Numbered from the stretch's first letter, positions 1 through 10,091 are shown. The stretch is 64,000 nucleotides of DNA from Gammaproteobacteria bacterium (GCA_028279365.1 JANQNX010000010.1:369722-433721), one strand, 5' to 3'. Notes: a model not told the origin generated them from the sequence alone. Made by a program: numbers and translations.

Positions 1-1321
1 CGTCGAATTTTTCATTTATCTGTTTTGCAATCGGAATAGAACCGGCATTGGCCAATGAACAAAAATCCAGACCCGGACAACAAATCATGTCAGTGAGCAA
101 ACCTATATTCGGCGTTGCCAACTGTTGTTCCGACAGCTTTTGCCAAAGGGTATATAAATCCGCCTGTTTCACATTAGGCAATACCAGGTTTTGATCGTGC
201 GTCACAATAATTTCACTATAGCTATATTGATCAGAAAGCGAAGCAATCCACTCCATTTGCTCGGCAGTGGCATCGCCCGGTGCAACACCCGGTGATTTTA
301 ATGAGATGACCACGGCTTTATAGCCAGCTACCTTATGATTAAATAAATTGCGCTTTGCCCAATTGGCAAAGGCTTTATCAGATGCCAGATGCTGTTCAAA
401 CGTATTATCGTTACTGGCATCCGTATCATAGTCCGGCATGGTAAAAAATGATTTAACGCGATCAATTTCTTTTTGATCTAGTTGCATCACACCGTCTTTG
501 ATGTGTTCCCACTCTTCCTCGACCTGACGGGTAAATTCTTCTTGGCCCAATGCGTTGACAAGGATTTTAATTCTCGCTTTATAAATATTATCTCTTCTGC
601 CATGACGGTTATAGACACGTAATATTGCTTCAAGATAAGACAACAGGTGTTTCTTCTCCAAAAACGGACGTATGGTCGGTCCTATGTAAGGCGTGCGGCC
701 CAGGCCACCACCAGCAATGATCTCGAAGCCCACTTCTCCGGCTTCATTTTTAACCAGGTAGATACCTATATCATGCACCTGTACTGCCGCTCTGTCGTTA
801 GTAGCGCCCGAGACGGCAATCTTGAATTTTCTCGGCAGAAAGGAAAACTCTGGATGAAAGGTCGACCACTGTCGAATAATTTCACAATAAGGCCTTGGAT
901 CTTCCAACTCGTCCTCGGCAACACCGGCAAACTGATCAGAAGTCGTATTACGAATGCAGTTACCACTGGTTTGAATCGCATGCATCTCAACCGAGGCCAA
1001 ATCAGCAAGGATATCCGGCACGCGTTCCAGATCGGGCCAGTTATATTGGACATTTTGTCGGGTACTAAAATGCGCGTAATTCTTATCGTATTCGCGTGAG
1101 ATGTGCGCCAACATGTTCAGTTGCTTGCTGGAAAGCAAACCATATGGAATGGCGACGCGTAGCATCGGCGCATGACGTTGAACATAAAGACCGTTCATTA
1201 AACGTAGTGGGCGAAATTCATCCTCGCTTAACTTTCCTTCAAGGAAGCGTTTTGTCTGGTCACGAAATTGTTCAACACGTTCGTCAACAATCGTTTGATC
1301 GTAATCGTCGTACTTATACAT
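1..1321 (-). CDS. Nitrite/sulfite reductase hemoprotein, C-terminus cut by window edge
   Basis: The minus strand reads open from an ATG at 1321 to the left edge, giving about 440 residues of a siroheme-[4Fe-4S] sulfite/nitrite reductase beta-type protein. It starts MYKYDDYDQTIVDERV and contains the family blocks around FSTRQNVQYNW (substrate/siroheme side) and GGGLGRTP. Near residue 415 a CCPGLDFCSLANA segment supplies the first cysteine pair of the Fe-S/siroheme centre; the second pair would lie beyond the edge. The expected role is six-electron reduction of sulfite to sulfide in cytoplasmic sulfur assimilation. Nitrite as substrate cannot be excluded. Confidence 0.85.
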   Translation of the reverse strand, partial: MYKYDDYDQTIVDERVEQFRDQTKRFLEGKLSEDEFRPLRLMNGLYVQRHAPMLRVAIPYGLLSSKQLNMLAHISREYDKNYAHFSTRQNVQYNWPDLERVPDILADLASVEMHAIQTSGNCIRNTTSDQFAGVAEDELEDPRPYCEIIRQWSTFHPEFSFLPRKFKIAVSGATNDRAAVQVHDIGIYLVKNEAGEVGFEIIAGGGLGRTPYIGPTIRPFLEKKHLLSYLEAILRVYNRHGRRDNIYKARIKILVNALGQEEFTRQVEEEWEHIKDGVMQLDQKEIDRVKSFFTMPDYDTDASNDNTFEQHLASDKAFANWAKRNLFNHKVAGYKAVVISLKSPGVAPGDATAEQMEWIASLSDQYSYSEIIVTHDQNLVLPNVKQADLYTLWQKLSEQQLATPNIGLLTDMICCPGLDFCSLANAGSIPIAKQINEKFD

Positions 1322-1471
1322 AGTTAGAATTTATATCCTGCTATATTGAACGCTGCGAAAGATAGCAAGACGTTGCTAGATGGAAAAAGACTAAATATTA
1401 CTATATTTATAAACAATTGTTATTAAAAACACATCTGTAACACTGACAAGCTGAATCAGTGTTCAGAGCGC

Positions 1472-1711
1472 TCAGGAAAATTGGTACTTGGCGAGGAGAT
1501 AACGGCCTTTACGGGTGAGATAGCCCTCTAGATCAATAAAACCCATTGTTTTCGCCATCCTGAATAAGGACTCAGGCTGGTTAGAAGGAAGATAGACTAG
1601 TCCATCACCGTAGCGAAACTGAAGTACCTTGGCGATATCCGCCTCTAATTCTGGCTCCAGATCAGATTCGACGGTTTTTAACAACTTGTTTTCCTGTGTT
1701 TTTATTTTCAA
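1472..1711 (-). CDS. Small uncharacterised protein, 79 aa
   Basis: This acidic then basic 79-residue protein begins MKIKTQENKLLKTVESD. It ends in a stretch (GFIDLEGYLTRKGRYLLAKYQ) that looks like the recognition end of a winged helix, where a 'T.KGR.LL' pattern is common. No signal peptide or membrane segment is seen. It stands alone between the reductase and zapE, with an A/T-rich promoter-like region upstream. I do not recognise a named family, and a DNA-binding role is only a guess. Confidence 0.55.
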   Translation of the reverse strand: MKIKTQENKLLKTVESDLEPELEADIAKVLQFRYGDGLVYLPSNQPESLFRMAKTMGFIDLEGYLTRKGRYLLAKYQFS

Positions 1712-1820
1712 TATTTATATTATTTATTAAGTAGTTATATAGTTTATTTATTTAAAACTGTCAAATATTAGACTTATTAATATGATATTCATCACTATTT
1801 ATGGGGAGTAATTAAAAAAT

Positions 1821-2915
1821 TTATGACAAATGCTGCTTGGCTAGATAGTCATGCGTGCGCATTTCCTCCAAACGACTGACAGTACGTTTAAACCCCTCCG
1901 CCAGCCGTTTACCTGTATATAAGTCAACAGGTTCTGCCTCAGCGGTAACGATCAGTTTGACATGTCGATCGTAGAACTCATCAATCAAGGTCATGAAACG
2001 TTTCGCCAGATCGTTTTCCATGTCCGTCATCACAGTCACATTAGCCAACAATACCGTTTGAAACTGACGGGCCAGCTCGATGTAATCCGCCGGTCCTCGC
2101 GGACCATCGCACAGCGCAACAAATTCAAACCAGGCGACGCCGTCACCACATAACACGGTTTCAATCTCCCGGCCCTCAATCTCGAGTGTTTTGTTTGCAA
2201 CGCCCTCATCCGGACTAATATGCACAAAATTGTTTCTCAGCATGGCTTCAGCCTGATCATCCAAGGGCACATGGTAGATCTCAGCCTGGTCAAGGAATTT
2301 CAATCGATAATCAATACCGGAATCAATATTGACGACCCGGGTGTGTGATTTGATTAACGCAATCGCCGGGAGAAACCGCTCTCGCTGCAATCCGCCTTGA
2401 TATAAATCATCGGGATGTTGATTAGACGTGGCGACCAATACCACACCTCGCTCAAACAATGCCTCAAACAAACCTGCCAGCAACATCGCATCGGTAATAT
2501 CAGACACATGAAATTCATCGAAACAGATAACCCGTGTCTTGCTGGCAATATCATCAGCGATTAACGTAAGCGGACTCTCGGTATTCTTCAGCGCTTTTAA
2601 TTGATGATGTATTGATTGCATGAAGCGATGAAAATGAATGCGCATTTTTTCTTCAAACGGCAAACACGAATAAAAGCAATCCACCAGATAGGTTTTACCA
2701 CGACCCACGCCGCCCCAAAAATAAAGCCCTTTGGTAGTCTCATTTTTCTTGAACAGCGCTGCGCGAATACCGGCTAGCAACGATGGCTTGTTCTCTATTG
2801 CTATCAATTCATCAAATAATACCTGAATACATTCCACTGCTTTTTGCTGCGACGGATCGAATTCAAAATCCTCTCGCTGCAGATCAAGCTGATACTTCTC
2901 TATGGGTGTTGTCAT
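1821..2915 (-). CDS. zapE: Cell division protein ZapE, AFG1-like ATPase
   Basis: This 364-residue protein is a full-length AFG1/ZapE family P-loop ATPase. Walker A is GGVGRGKT near residue 69, Walker B is VICFDEFHVSD near residue 130, and a sensor-like ATSNQHPDDLY follows. The family's HFHRFM segment is also present. In E. coli ZapE acts at the Z-ring during late division under stress; mitochondrial Lace1/Afg1 homologues have roles in protein quality control. It is a monocistronic gene diverging from the zinc peptidase gene. Confidence 0.93.
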   Translation of the reverse strand: MTTPIEKYQLDLQREDFEFDPSQQKAVECIQVLFDELIAIENKPSLLAGIRAALFKKNETTKGLYFWGGVGRGKTYLVDCFYSCLPFEEKMRIHFHRFMQSIHHQLKALKNTESPLTLIADDIASKTRVICFDEFHVSDITDAMLLAGLFEALFERGVVLVATSNQHPDDLYQGGLQRERFLPAIALIKSHTRVVNIDSGIDYRLKFLDQAEIYHVPLDDQAEAMLRNNFVHISPDEGVANKTLEIEGREIETVLCGDGVAWFEFVALCDGPRGPADYIELARQFQTVLLANVTVMTDMENDLAKRFMTLIDEFYDRHVKLIVTAEAEPVDLYTGKRLAEGFKRTVSRLEEMRTHDYLAKQHLS

Positions 2916-2983
2916 GATGGAATCTATTCAGCAAAATAAAATCTATTTGTTATAGAATCATAAAATAGTATCACGACCCGCCT

Positions 2984-3670
2984 ATGCTACCAGCGCTGAT
3001 TATCGTATTCGTTCTACTCGTTATTTTTGTCCCACAGTTTTGGGTCAAGGCTGTGCTGAAAAAATACGACACCCCAATTAGTGAGATGCCGGGCACTGGT
3101 GCCGAACTGGTCAGCCACCTGAAAAATAAATTTAACCTGGAAAAACTGGATGTTGAGATAGCTGAGCAGAATAACGATCACTATGACCCCAGAGCAAAAA
3201 CGGTCAGGCTATCGGAAAGTAATTTTAATGGTACCTCACTGACCGCAGTCACTATCGCCGCACATGAATTTGGACATGCACTGCAGGATCACACGGCATA
3301 CAAACCCTTACAATGGCGAACGCGCTTTGCCGAGTTTTCATCCATCGCACAAAAGCTCGCATCAGTCATACTACTGTCCTTACCCTTTTCCTTTATTCTG
3401 GTAAAAGTCCCGTTTTTTAATCTGACTTTGTTACTCAGCGGCTTGAGTGTGATGTTTTTACCGGTGATATTACATCTGATGACCTTACCGGTTGAGTTTG
3501 ACGCCAGTTTTAACCGTGCCTTACCGATCCTTGAGAAAGGTGAGTACTTACCAGCATCCGCATTGCCGATAGCCAGAAAAATATTAACCGCTGCGGCATT
3601 GACCTATGTTGCTGCATCCTTAGCCAGTCTGCTTAATTTTTATCGCTGGTTAGCGATACTCAGAAGATAA
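2984..3670 (+). CDS. Membrane zinc metallopeptidase (Zn_peptidase_2, YugP-like)
   Basis: The 228-residue protein has an N-terminal membrane helix (residues 1-22), a zincin motif HEFGH at residues 94-98, and a pair of hydrophobic hairpins at about 125-165. A further helix near the C-terminus completes the usual YugP layout. A likely third metal ligand lies in the LPVEFDASFNRA segment. It is expected to sit in the inner membrane; physiological substrates of this family are unknown. It is convergent with the radical SAM gene, 8 bases away. Confidence 0.85.
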   Translation: MLPALIIVFVLLVIFVPQFWVKAVLKKYDTPISEMPGTGAELVSHLKNKFNLEKLDVEIAEQNNDHYDPRAKTVRLSESNFNGTSLTAVTIAAHEFGHALQDHTAYKPLQWRTRFAEFSSIAQKLASVILLSLPFSFILVKVPFFNLTLLLSGLSVMFLPVILHLMTLPVEFDASFNRALPILEKGEYLPASALPIARKILTAAALTYVAASLASLLNFYRWLAILRR

Positions 3671-3678
3671 ATCTGCGC

Positions 3679-4755
3679 CTAAAACAGTTGCTGCTGTTGC
3701 CCGCTCAACACCGGTTTAATAAAGCTATGACAATTTAATTGAATGTGTTCGCCTTTCGCTATGCCCAAACGGGCACAGCACTTATTAAAACGTTGTTGGA
3801 TTAAATCAGCGAAAACACCGGTACCTTTCAGGCGCTGACGATAATCAGCATCGTAGTCTTTTCCACCACGTGACTGCCGAATGACACTCATGACATGCTC
3901 GGCTTTGTCTGGATAGTGATGCTGTAACCATTGTTTAAATAATGTCTTGATTTCATGTGGCAGCCTCAGCAAGACATAACCGGCACTCTCAATACCTGCG
4001 GAGTTTGCTTGTTCGAGTACTGTTTCCATTTCGTGATCGTTGATAAAAGGAATCACCGGAGCAAACATCACACCGACCGGGATGCCTGCTTGTGATAATG
4101 TCTTTAGGGTTTGTAAGCGTCTTGCCGGTGCGGTTGCTCGCGGCTCCATGCTTTGCATCAGAATATTGTTAAGCGTGGTGATAGAAATAAACACTTTCAC
4201 CAGATTGTCTTTCGCCATTGACGACAATAAATCCAGATCGCGCTCAACCAGACTGGACTTGGTAACAATAGTTACAGGATGTCTGGTCTCATGCAGTAAT
4301 TCAATGATCTGGCGCGTGACCTTCAAGCCACGTTCAATTGGTTGATAGGCATCGGTGTTACCACCTAATGCAATCGGACTACATTGGTAAGTTGGTGCGG
4401 ATAATTCCCGCTTTAACAGTTCGACCGCATTTTTCTTGTAGAACAACCGGGTTTCAAAATCCAGGCCGGGTGACAAGTCCATATAGGCATGTGCAGGCCG
4501 TGCATAACAATAAATACAGCCATGCTCACAACCGCGATAAGGATTAATCGACTGGGTGAACGGAATATCCGGCGAGTTATTGGAAGAAATAATACGTTTC
4601 GCCTTTTCTTCGACCACAGTCGTTGTCGGTTTGGTATTACTCTCTGCAGTGAGCCACCCGTCATCAATCCGTTCGCGGGTATTTTCTAAAAAACGCGCAT
4701 CCGGATTACTGGCGGTTCCCCGCCCCTTGATCTCGTCTTGTTCAGGAAGCGTCAT
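3679..4755 (-). CDS. PA0069-type radical SAM protein
   Basis: The protein has the radical SAM cluster motif in CEHGCIYCYARP (three cysteines, CxxxCxxC), preceded by the NPYRG signature of the PA0069/SplB-like branch. SAM-binding segments such as GGNTDAYQP follow. I place the start at the ATG at 4755 (MTLPEQDEIKGRG), because GRG-x-N-P-x-RF is the conserved beginning; an upstream extension to 4821 is open but would run into the rmuC promoter. Related to spore photoproduct lyase, but the reaction of this subgroup is not established. Confidence 0.85.
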   Translation of the reverse strand: MTLPEQDEIKGRGTASNPDARFLENTRERIDDGWLTAESNTKPTTTVVEEKAKRIISSNNSPDIPFTQSINPYRGCEHGCIYCYARPAHAYMDLSPGLDFETRLFYKKNAVELLKRELSAPTYQCSPIALGGNTDAYQPIERGLKVTRQIIELLHETRHPVTIVTKSSLVERDLDLLSSMAKDNLVKVFISITTLNNILMQSMEPRATAPARRLQTLKTLSQAGIPVGVMFAPVIPFINDHEMETVLEQANSAGIESAGYVLLRLPHEIKTLFKQWLQHHYPDKAEHVMSVIRQSRGGKDYDADYRQRLKGTGVFADLIQQRFNKCCARLGIAKGEHIQLNCHSFIKPVLSGQQQQLF

Positions 4756-4859
4756 CAGTAAAATAATCTGCTCAAATTCGGTTGTCGAATGATAGTATAA
4801 GTCTCCTAAATGCTTCATCAACTACACTCATTTATACCGGCTCACGCGTAATACAGATT

Positions 4860-6182
4860 ATGCTGCTTCCCATCTACGCTGACGCGATTTTATTGATTCT
4901 GCTGGTGCTGGTGATATTCCTGTTATACCGCTCCTATCTGGGTAACGCAGTGAACAGCAGCCTGATTCGACTGGAAACGCGTTTTGACGAACAACAAAAA
5001 CAACTGGATCGTTTTCAGGAACAGCTTAACCGTGCTCAAACCGCACAGATTGAAGCCTTGTTCAAACAATCCGCCAATCTGTCGGAAACCATGGCAGATT
5101 TGAAACATCAGCTAAGTCGTTTGTTGGGCGAACATCAAACCCGTTTCGAGCAGCGTCAGGGTGAGGCAATTAAAACCCTGAATGAAAGTTTACAAACCGG
5201 CATGACCCAGTCACAACAACAAGTGAATGAATCACTGTCACGTAATATTGAAGGCTTGATGAAACAGGTCAACCAATTGACTGAAAAAACCGACTTACGC
5301 CTGAAAGAGATCAGCGGTCAGGTAGAAAAACGATTAGCAGAAGGATTTGAAAAAACAACGGCAACATTCACTGATATTGTTAAACGCCTGGCATTAATTG
5401 ATGAGGCACAAAAAAAGATCACCGAGCTATCCGGCAATGTCGTCAGTCTGCAAGAGGTATTAAACGATAAACGTTCACGCGGGGCATTTGGAGAAGTTCA
5501 ATTAAATTCACTTATCAGTAATGTGATGCCTGAATCCAGTTTTAACATTCAGCACAAACTCTCGAATGATAAAGTCGCCGACTGTGTCCTGTTTCTGCCC
5601 GAACCAACCGGCAACATCGCGATTGATTCCAAATTTCCGCTGGAATCATATCGAAAGATGACCGATCTGACCTTAAGCAGTCATGAACGTAATCAGGCAG
5701 AAAAGCAGTTTCGCACTGATGTCAGTAAACATATTAAAGACGTCAGTGAAAAATATATTATTAAAGGCGAAACCTCGGATGGCGCTGTGATGTTTATACC
5801 GGCCGAGGCTATCTTTTCAGAAATCCAATCACATTACCCGGATCTGGTGGATCGTGCTCACCGGTCCAGAGTCTGGATGGTGTCACCAACCACGTTATGG
5901 GCGACCTTGAACACCGCTCGGGCAGTATTGAAAGATGCCGCCACCCGTGAACAGATTCATATCATCCAGGAACACCTGCGTCATCTCGCAGCGGATTTTG
6001 GTCGCTTCCAACAGCGTATGGATGACCTGGCAAAGCATATCGATCAGGCCCATCGCGATGTCGACAAGATCAATACATCGGCTAAAAAAATCAGCCATCG
6101 CTTCGAAAAAATCGAAAACGTCGAACTGGGAAATACTAAACAAGTCACACTTTCTGCCGATAATAATGATAATAGTGACTAA
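4860..6182 (+). CDS. rmuC: RmuC family DNA recombination protein
   Basis: From the ATG at 4860 the 440-residue product starts with a membrane helix (residues 5-25), followed by about 170 residues of coiled coil rich in Q, E and K. The conserved RmuC nuclease-like domain follows, including GAFGEVQL, IDSKFPLESY and MFIPAEAIFSEI. RmuC limits inverted-repeat rearrangements in E. coli. It is divergent from the radical SAM gene. An upstream TTG at 4782 is in frame, but it overlaps the neighbour and would put 26 residues before the membrane helix. Confidence 0.9.
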   Translation: MLLPIYADAILLILLVLVIFLLYRSYLGNAVNSSLIRLETRFDEQQKQLDRFQEQLNRAQTAQIEALFKQSANLSETMADLKHQLSRLLGEHQTRFEQRQGEAIKTLNESLQTGMTQSQQQVNESLSRNIEGLMKQVNQLTEKTDLRLKEISGQVEKRLAEGFEKTTATFTDIVKRLALIDEAQKKITELSGNVVSLQEVLNDKRSRGAFGEVQLNSLISNVMPESSFNIQHKLSNDKVADCVLFLPEPTGNIAIDSKFPLESYRKMTDLTLSSHERNQAEKQFRTDVSKHIKDVSEKYIIKGETSDGAVMFIPAEAIFSEIQSHYPDLVDRAHRSRVWMVSPTTLWATLNTARAVLKDAATREQIHIIQEHLRHLAADFGRFQQRMDDLAKHIDQAHRDVDKINTSAKKISHRFEKIENVELGNTKQVTLSADNNDNSD

Positions 6183-6273
6183 TATTGCATTGCATCAATT
6201 TTAATCTTGTTTATAATCAAATAGTAACTATGCAAAATACGCTTTTATTTTTACAGTTTGCTAGTGTAAGCAG

Positions 6274-7092
6274 ATGGAGCTAAGAGGTATCATTTTTGAT
6301 GTCGACGGCACCCTTGCCGATACTGAAGAATTGCATCGTCTCGCGTTCAACAAGGCATTCAGCGATTTTGATCTCGACTGGCACTGGTCCGAACAGCAGT
6401 ATTACGACATCCTCTCGATTTCCGGCGGCAAAGAACGCTTTAAGTATTGTCTTGATAACGATCTCGAACTCAAGGATCAGATCAAAGATGTCCCGGGCTT
6501 CATCATTGACTTACATCGCTGTAAATCTGAACATTATCAAAACTTGCTTCGAAGCGATGAGTTACAGTTACGTTCTGGCGTAGAGCGTCTGATTAGCGAA
6601 GCCATAGACGAAGATATTTCCCTGGGTATCGCCACTAGCTCATCAACGGATAATTTCAATACGCTGGTTGAACAAACACTGTCAGTTGATCCCAACGAGA
6701 TTTTCAAAACGATTGTGACTTGCGATGTTGTCTCCGACAAAAAACCCTGCCCAGTAGTATATCAATGTGCCATGTCAGGATTGGGACTGACACCTGAGGT
6801 TTGTGTTGCGATTGAAGATACTAGCAATGGAAATGAAGCTGCAATTAATGCCGGTATCACCAGTATTATTACGACGCATGCCTACACCAAAGATAATGAC
6901 TTCAACGGCGCATCTTTGGTCATTGATAAACTGGGTGAAACAAATGAGCCTTTCACTAGCAGCCAGGGCGAGACCTATGGCAAACAAATGGTAGATGTTG
7001 AGTTAATCCAAAAGATTATACTTCGTCAATGTGACAAAGAGTTTACGACCGACTTTGACGACACCCCAAACTACGCTGCCCAATCAAGATAA
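6274..7092 (+). CDS. HAD-IA hydrolase, CbbY-like
   Basis: The 272-residue protein begins with HAD motif I (FDVDGTLAD, residues 9-17). Motif II lies near ATSSSTDN, the motif III lysine in DKKPCP, and motif IV in AIEDTSNG. The helical cap between motifs I and II is of the CbbY/beta-phosphoglucomutase kind. This family dephosphorylates sugar phosphates such as xylulose bisphosphate, but the substrate cannot be read from sequence. The protein has an extra C-terminal tail of about 45 residues after the HAD core. It is followed by oxyR in the same orientation, 117 bases on. Confidence 0.85.
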   Translation: MELRGIIFDVDGTLADTEELHRLAFNKAFSDFDLDWHWSEQQYYDILSISGGKERFKYCLDNDLELKDQIKDVPGFIIDLHRCKSEHYQNLLRSDELQLRSGVERLISEAIDEDISLGIATSSSTDNFNTLVEQTLSVDPNEIFKTIVTCDVVSDKKPCPVVYQCAMSGLGLTPEVCVAIEDTSNGNEAAINAGITSIITTHAYTKDNDFNGASLVIDKLGETNEPFTSSQGETYGKQMVDVELIQKIILRQCDKEFTTDFDDTPNYAAQSR

Positions 7093-7209
7093 TTACACAT
7101 AAAAAATTATTCCACGTATACTAGCTACAGTATCTTTTAACAGGAATTAAACGGTGTAACATAGCTCCTTATAGCGATCACCTGCTAAACATTATCCGAA
7201 TATAGATAT

Positions 7210-8121
7210 ATGACCTTATCTGAACTACGTTACATAGTAGCAGTAGCAAAAGAACTTCATTTTGGCCGTGCGGCAGAACGTTGTTTTGTGAGCCAGCCAA
7301 CCTTGAGTGTCGCTGTTAAAAAACTCGAAGACGAACTCGACGTTACTCTGTTTGAACGGCATCAACATGAAGTCGCGATTACTGAAATTGGCCAAACGAT
7401 TGTCAGACAGGCTGAAATTATTCTTAATGAAGCCAATAACCTGAAAGAGATAGCGCTAAATAACAAGGACGAACTCAGCGGCGAACTTAAGCTGGGAATT
7501 ATTTATACAATTGGGCCTTATTTGTTACCCGATATGATTTCGTTGATGAACAATTCAGAATCCAATCTCTCTTTTATCATCGAAGAAGACTACACCGTCA
7601 ATTTGTCGAAGAAATTAAAAGCAGGCGAAATCGACATTGCCATTATGGCGAACCCTTACGAGGAGAGCGGTATCAATACTGAAGTACTTTACAAGGAACC
7701 GTTTGTTGTTGCACTACCTAAACAACACCCGTTGGCAAAAAAGAAAAAACTGAATCCGGATGATTTGCTGGACGATACCATGCTGCTGTTAAAAACTGGC
7801 AACTGTTTTCGGGATCAGGTACTGGAGCTTTGTCCGAGTTGTATCAACCCGATGAAAAAAACCAAAGAGATTCAAAAAACGCTCGAAAGCAGCTCCATCG
7901 AAACCATTAGACAAATGGTCGCAGCAGATGTCGGTATCACCATCCTGCCCTCACTCTCGACAAAACAGAATACCGGTTTGAATAGCCTGCTTGAGTTCAG
8001 ACCATTCAATAAACCGATACCGCATCGGGAAGTCATTATCGCCTATCGTAAATCCTATCCCAGGATGAAAGCGGTCGAGTATGTTAAAGAGCTGATTAAA
8101 AACTGTAAGCTCGATCTTTAA
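7210..8121 (+). CDS. oxyR: OxyR, peroxide-sensing LysR regulator
   Basis: This 303-residue LysR-type regulator has an N-terminal winged HTH (residues 1-60) and a periplasmic-binding-like effector domain. The effector domain carries the diagnostic redox pair in GNCFRDQVLELC: cysteines fall at residues 199 and 208, the same numbers as the disulfide-forming cysteines of E. coli OxyR. It should act as a hydrogen peroxide-responsive activator of catalase/peroxidase genes. The gene is convergent with the Deg protease gene, so its regulon lies elsewhere. Confidence 0.93.
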   Translation: MTLSELRYIVAVAKELHFGRAAERCFVSQPTLSVAVKKLEDELDVTLFERHQHEVAITEIGQTIVRQAEIILNEANNLKEIALNNKDELSGELKLGIIYTIGPYLLPDMISLMNNSESNLSFIIEEDYTVNLSKKLKAGEIDIAIMANPYEESGINTEVLYKEPFVVALPKQHPLAKKKKLNPDDLLDDTMLLLKTGNCFRDQVLELCPSCINPMKKTKEIQKTLESSSIETIRQMVAADVGITILPSLSTKQNTGLNSLLEFRPFNKPIPHREVIIAYRKSYPRMKAVEYVKELIKNCKLDL

Positions 8122-8141
8122 CCAGCTTCTCCTGAAAGAAC

Positions 8142-9530
8142 TTAGGGCTTTATTACCAGAAAGGCCGCTGTATTACCTCGAATAATTCTAAACAGCAGTG
8201 CATCATCTTTCTTATTCACTGCATCAAGAAATTGTCCCATGTTTACTACATCCATTCGATTCACAGACGTAATCACATCACCTTCTCGTAGACCACTCAC
8301 CCAGGCGATACTGCCGCGTTCGACTTTTATTACCTGAACACCGTTTACTTTTCGAAAGTAAGGGCTGTCCTGTTTTATTTCACCTACCGTCACACCTTGT
8401 AATAGTTTGTTAACTGAGCGTGGCGAGGAAGAATTATTGGCTGCAATACGATTCTCTTCAACCGTGATCGTGAAGCGCTTTTCTTTTCCGTTACGTAACA
8501 CGGTCATTTTGACTTTTTGACCAATCGGTAATAGCCCTACACGATTCCTTAAATCACCAGCATTGCGAATTCGTTTACCGTCAACCGATAAAACGATATC
8601 ACCCGGTTTCAGTCCCGCTTTATCAGCCGGTGATTTTTCCAGCACTTCATTAATGATAGCTCCGGATCGTCGTTCTAAATCAAACGCTTCAGCTAACTCG
8701 GGACTGATGTCCTGCATGCTCACGCCGAGATAAGCGCGCTTCACCTCACCAGTTTCAAGCAACTGTTCCATGATCTGTAACGCCATGTTAATCGGGATGG
8801 CGAAGCCAATACCAATATTGCCACCACTTTGAGAAAAAATAGCGGTATTAATTCCAACCAGTTCCCCGCGAAGATTCACCAGTGCCCCGCCGGAATTACC
8901 CGGATTAATCGATGCATCCGTCTGGATAAAATCTTCATAGCCTTCGATACCCAAACCACTTCGGCTCAGGGCACTGATGATGCCTGAGGTAACAGTTTGT
9001 CCCAGGCCAAAGGGATTACCAATCGCAACGACAAAATCACCCACGTTAATCGAATCGGAATCTGTAGTCTGAATGTCCGTCAGGTTTTTTGCCGGCACCT
9101 TGATCACCGCCACATCGGTTTCAGGATCGGTACCGACGACTTCTGCTTCTAACTGTTGCCCATCTCGCATCGTGACCGTAATTTGGATAGCGTTGGCAAT
9201 GACATGATTGTTGGTCAAGATTAATCCGCGTTTGGCATCAACTATCACACCGGAACCCAAACTACTGGTTTTACGCTCAATCATCTGATCCGGTACACCA
9301 AAAAAACGTCGAAAAAACGGATCGGCAAAGAGCGGATTCATGTTTTGTTGAATGCGACCTTCCGTCGCGATATTAACCACCGCCGGTGTTACCTTCTCCA
9401 GCATGGGTGCCAGACTGGGTAACTGTTTCCCATCAACTTCTATGGGTAATGCAGCATTCACCAATGACGCAAAAAGAGAAACTAAAATAAAAAAAGCGTG
9501 ATAAATACCTAGCTTCAAACTGTTCTTCAT
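8142..9530 (-). CDS. Periplasmic Do/DegQ-type serine protease
   Basis: This 462-residue HtrA family protease has a signal peptide ending near residue 26 and a trypsin-like domain with catalytic H109 (TNNHV), D139 (ETDVAV) and S213 (GNSGG). Two PDZ domains follow at about 265-350 and 370-455. The loop between residues 60 and 90 is short, which resembles DegQ/MucD more than DegP. It degrades or refolds misfolded envelope proteins. Upstream, AACTT and a TACTAA box spaced by 16 bases weakly suggest a sigma-E promoter. The stop is 20 bases from the convergent oxyR stop. Confidence 0.92.
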   Translation of the reverse strand: MKNSLKLGIYHAFFILVSLFASLVNAALPIEVDGKQLPSLAPMLEKVTPAVVNIATEGRIQQNMNPLFADPFFRRFFGVPDQMIERKTSSLGSGVIVDAKRGLILTNNHVIANAIQITVTMRDGQQLEAEVVGTDPETDVAVIKVPAKNLTDIQTTDSDSINVGDFVVAIGNPFGLGQTVTSGIISALSRSGLGIEGYEDFIQTDASINPGNSGGALVNLRGELVGINTAIFSQSGGNIGIGFAIPINMALQIMEQLLETGEVKRAYLGVSMQDISPELAEAFDLERRSGAIINEVLEKSPADKAGLKPGDIVLSVDGKRIRNAGDLRNRVGLLPIGQKVKMTVLRNGKEKRFTITVEENRIAANNSSSPRSVNKLLQGVTVGEIKQDSPYFRKVNGVQVIKVERGSIAWVSGLREGDVITSVNRMDVVNMGQFLDAVNKKDDALLFRIIRGNTAAFLVIKP

Positions 9531-9603
9531 GGGATCGTTTCCTGATTTTTTTATATTAGTAAAAGGCGGTGGTTTTAAAGTTCAATAGGGATAATTGAGA
9601 ACA

Positions 9604-9631
9604 TAAAAAAGGCGGGCTGACCCCGCCTTTG
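9604..9631 (-). terminator. Rho-independent terminator after hsp20
   Basis: On the minus strand a GGCGGG/CCCGCC stem with a short loop is followed directly by TTTTTTAT, just after the hsp20 stop and before the Deg protease start. Confidence 0.88.
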
Positions 9632-9647
9632 TCTACATCAATCAGAT

Positions 9648-10091
9648 TTAGCTCTTCACTTCGATACGACGTGGCTGCACCTTTTCATGCTTGGGCAAAA
9701 CGATAGTTAACACACCATCTTTACCTGTCGCCTCAATGCGATCAGCATCAGCCGTATCCGGCAGGCTAAAACGTCGATAAAAGGTGCCGCTCATTCGCTC
9801 GACGCGCGTGTAAGCTTCGTTCTCCTGTTTATTTTCAGAAGTCCGTTCACCTTTAATACTCAAAATACCATCTTCCATGGTGATATCGATATCCTTCGGA
9901 TCGACACCCGGCAGGTCGGCAGTAATTAAAAAGCGATTTTGCTCTTCTTTAATATCGACGGCTGGACGCCAATGACTGGTGACCACATTTGAGTAATCAC
10001 TGTCTCCGTTATTTTGGTCAAGATAGCCTCGATTCAATTGTTGCTGAACACGTTCCAATAAATTCCAGGGTTCATAAGATGAAAGCGTCAT
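9648..10091 (-). CDS. Small heat shock protein Hsp20/IbpA family
   Basis: The 147-residue product has an alpha-crystallin domain (about 45-135), with the conserved block LPGVDPKDIDITMEDGILSI and the C-terminal GVLTIVLPK. It is an ATP-independent holdase for unfolding proteins. I choose the ATG at 10091 because GGAGG lies 8 bases upstream; a GTG at 10106 would sit before that ribosome-binding site. Heat-shock control is directly visible as a sigma-32 promoter at 10145-10172. Confidence 0.92.
   Translation of the reverse strand: MTLSSYEPWNLLERVQQQLNRGYLDQNNGDSDYSNVVTSHWRPAVDIKEEQNRFLITADLPGVDPKDIDITMEDGILSIKGERTSENKQENEAYTRVERMSGTFYRRFSLPDTADADRIEATGKDGVLTIVLPKHEKVQPRRIEVKS

Noticed and set aside
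647..1323. Open frames on the plus strand opposite the reductase
   Set aside because: They mirror a protein with clear sulfite-reductase motifs on the minus strand and show no family pattern themselves.
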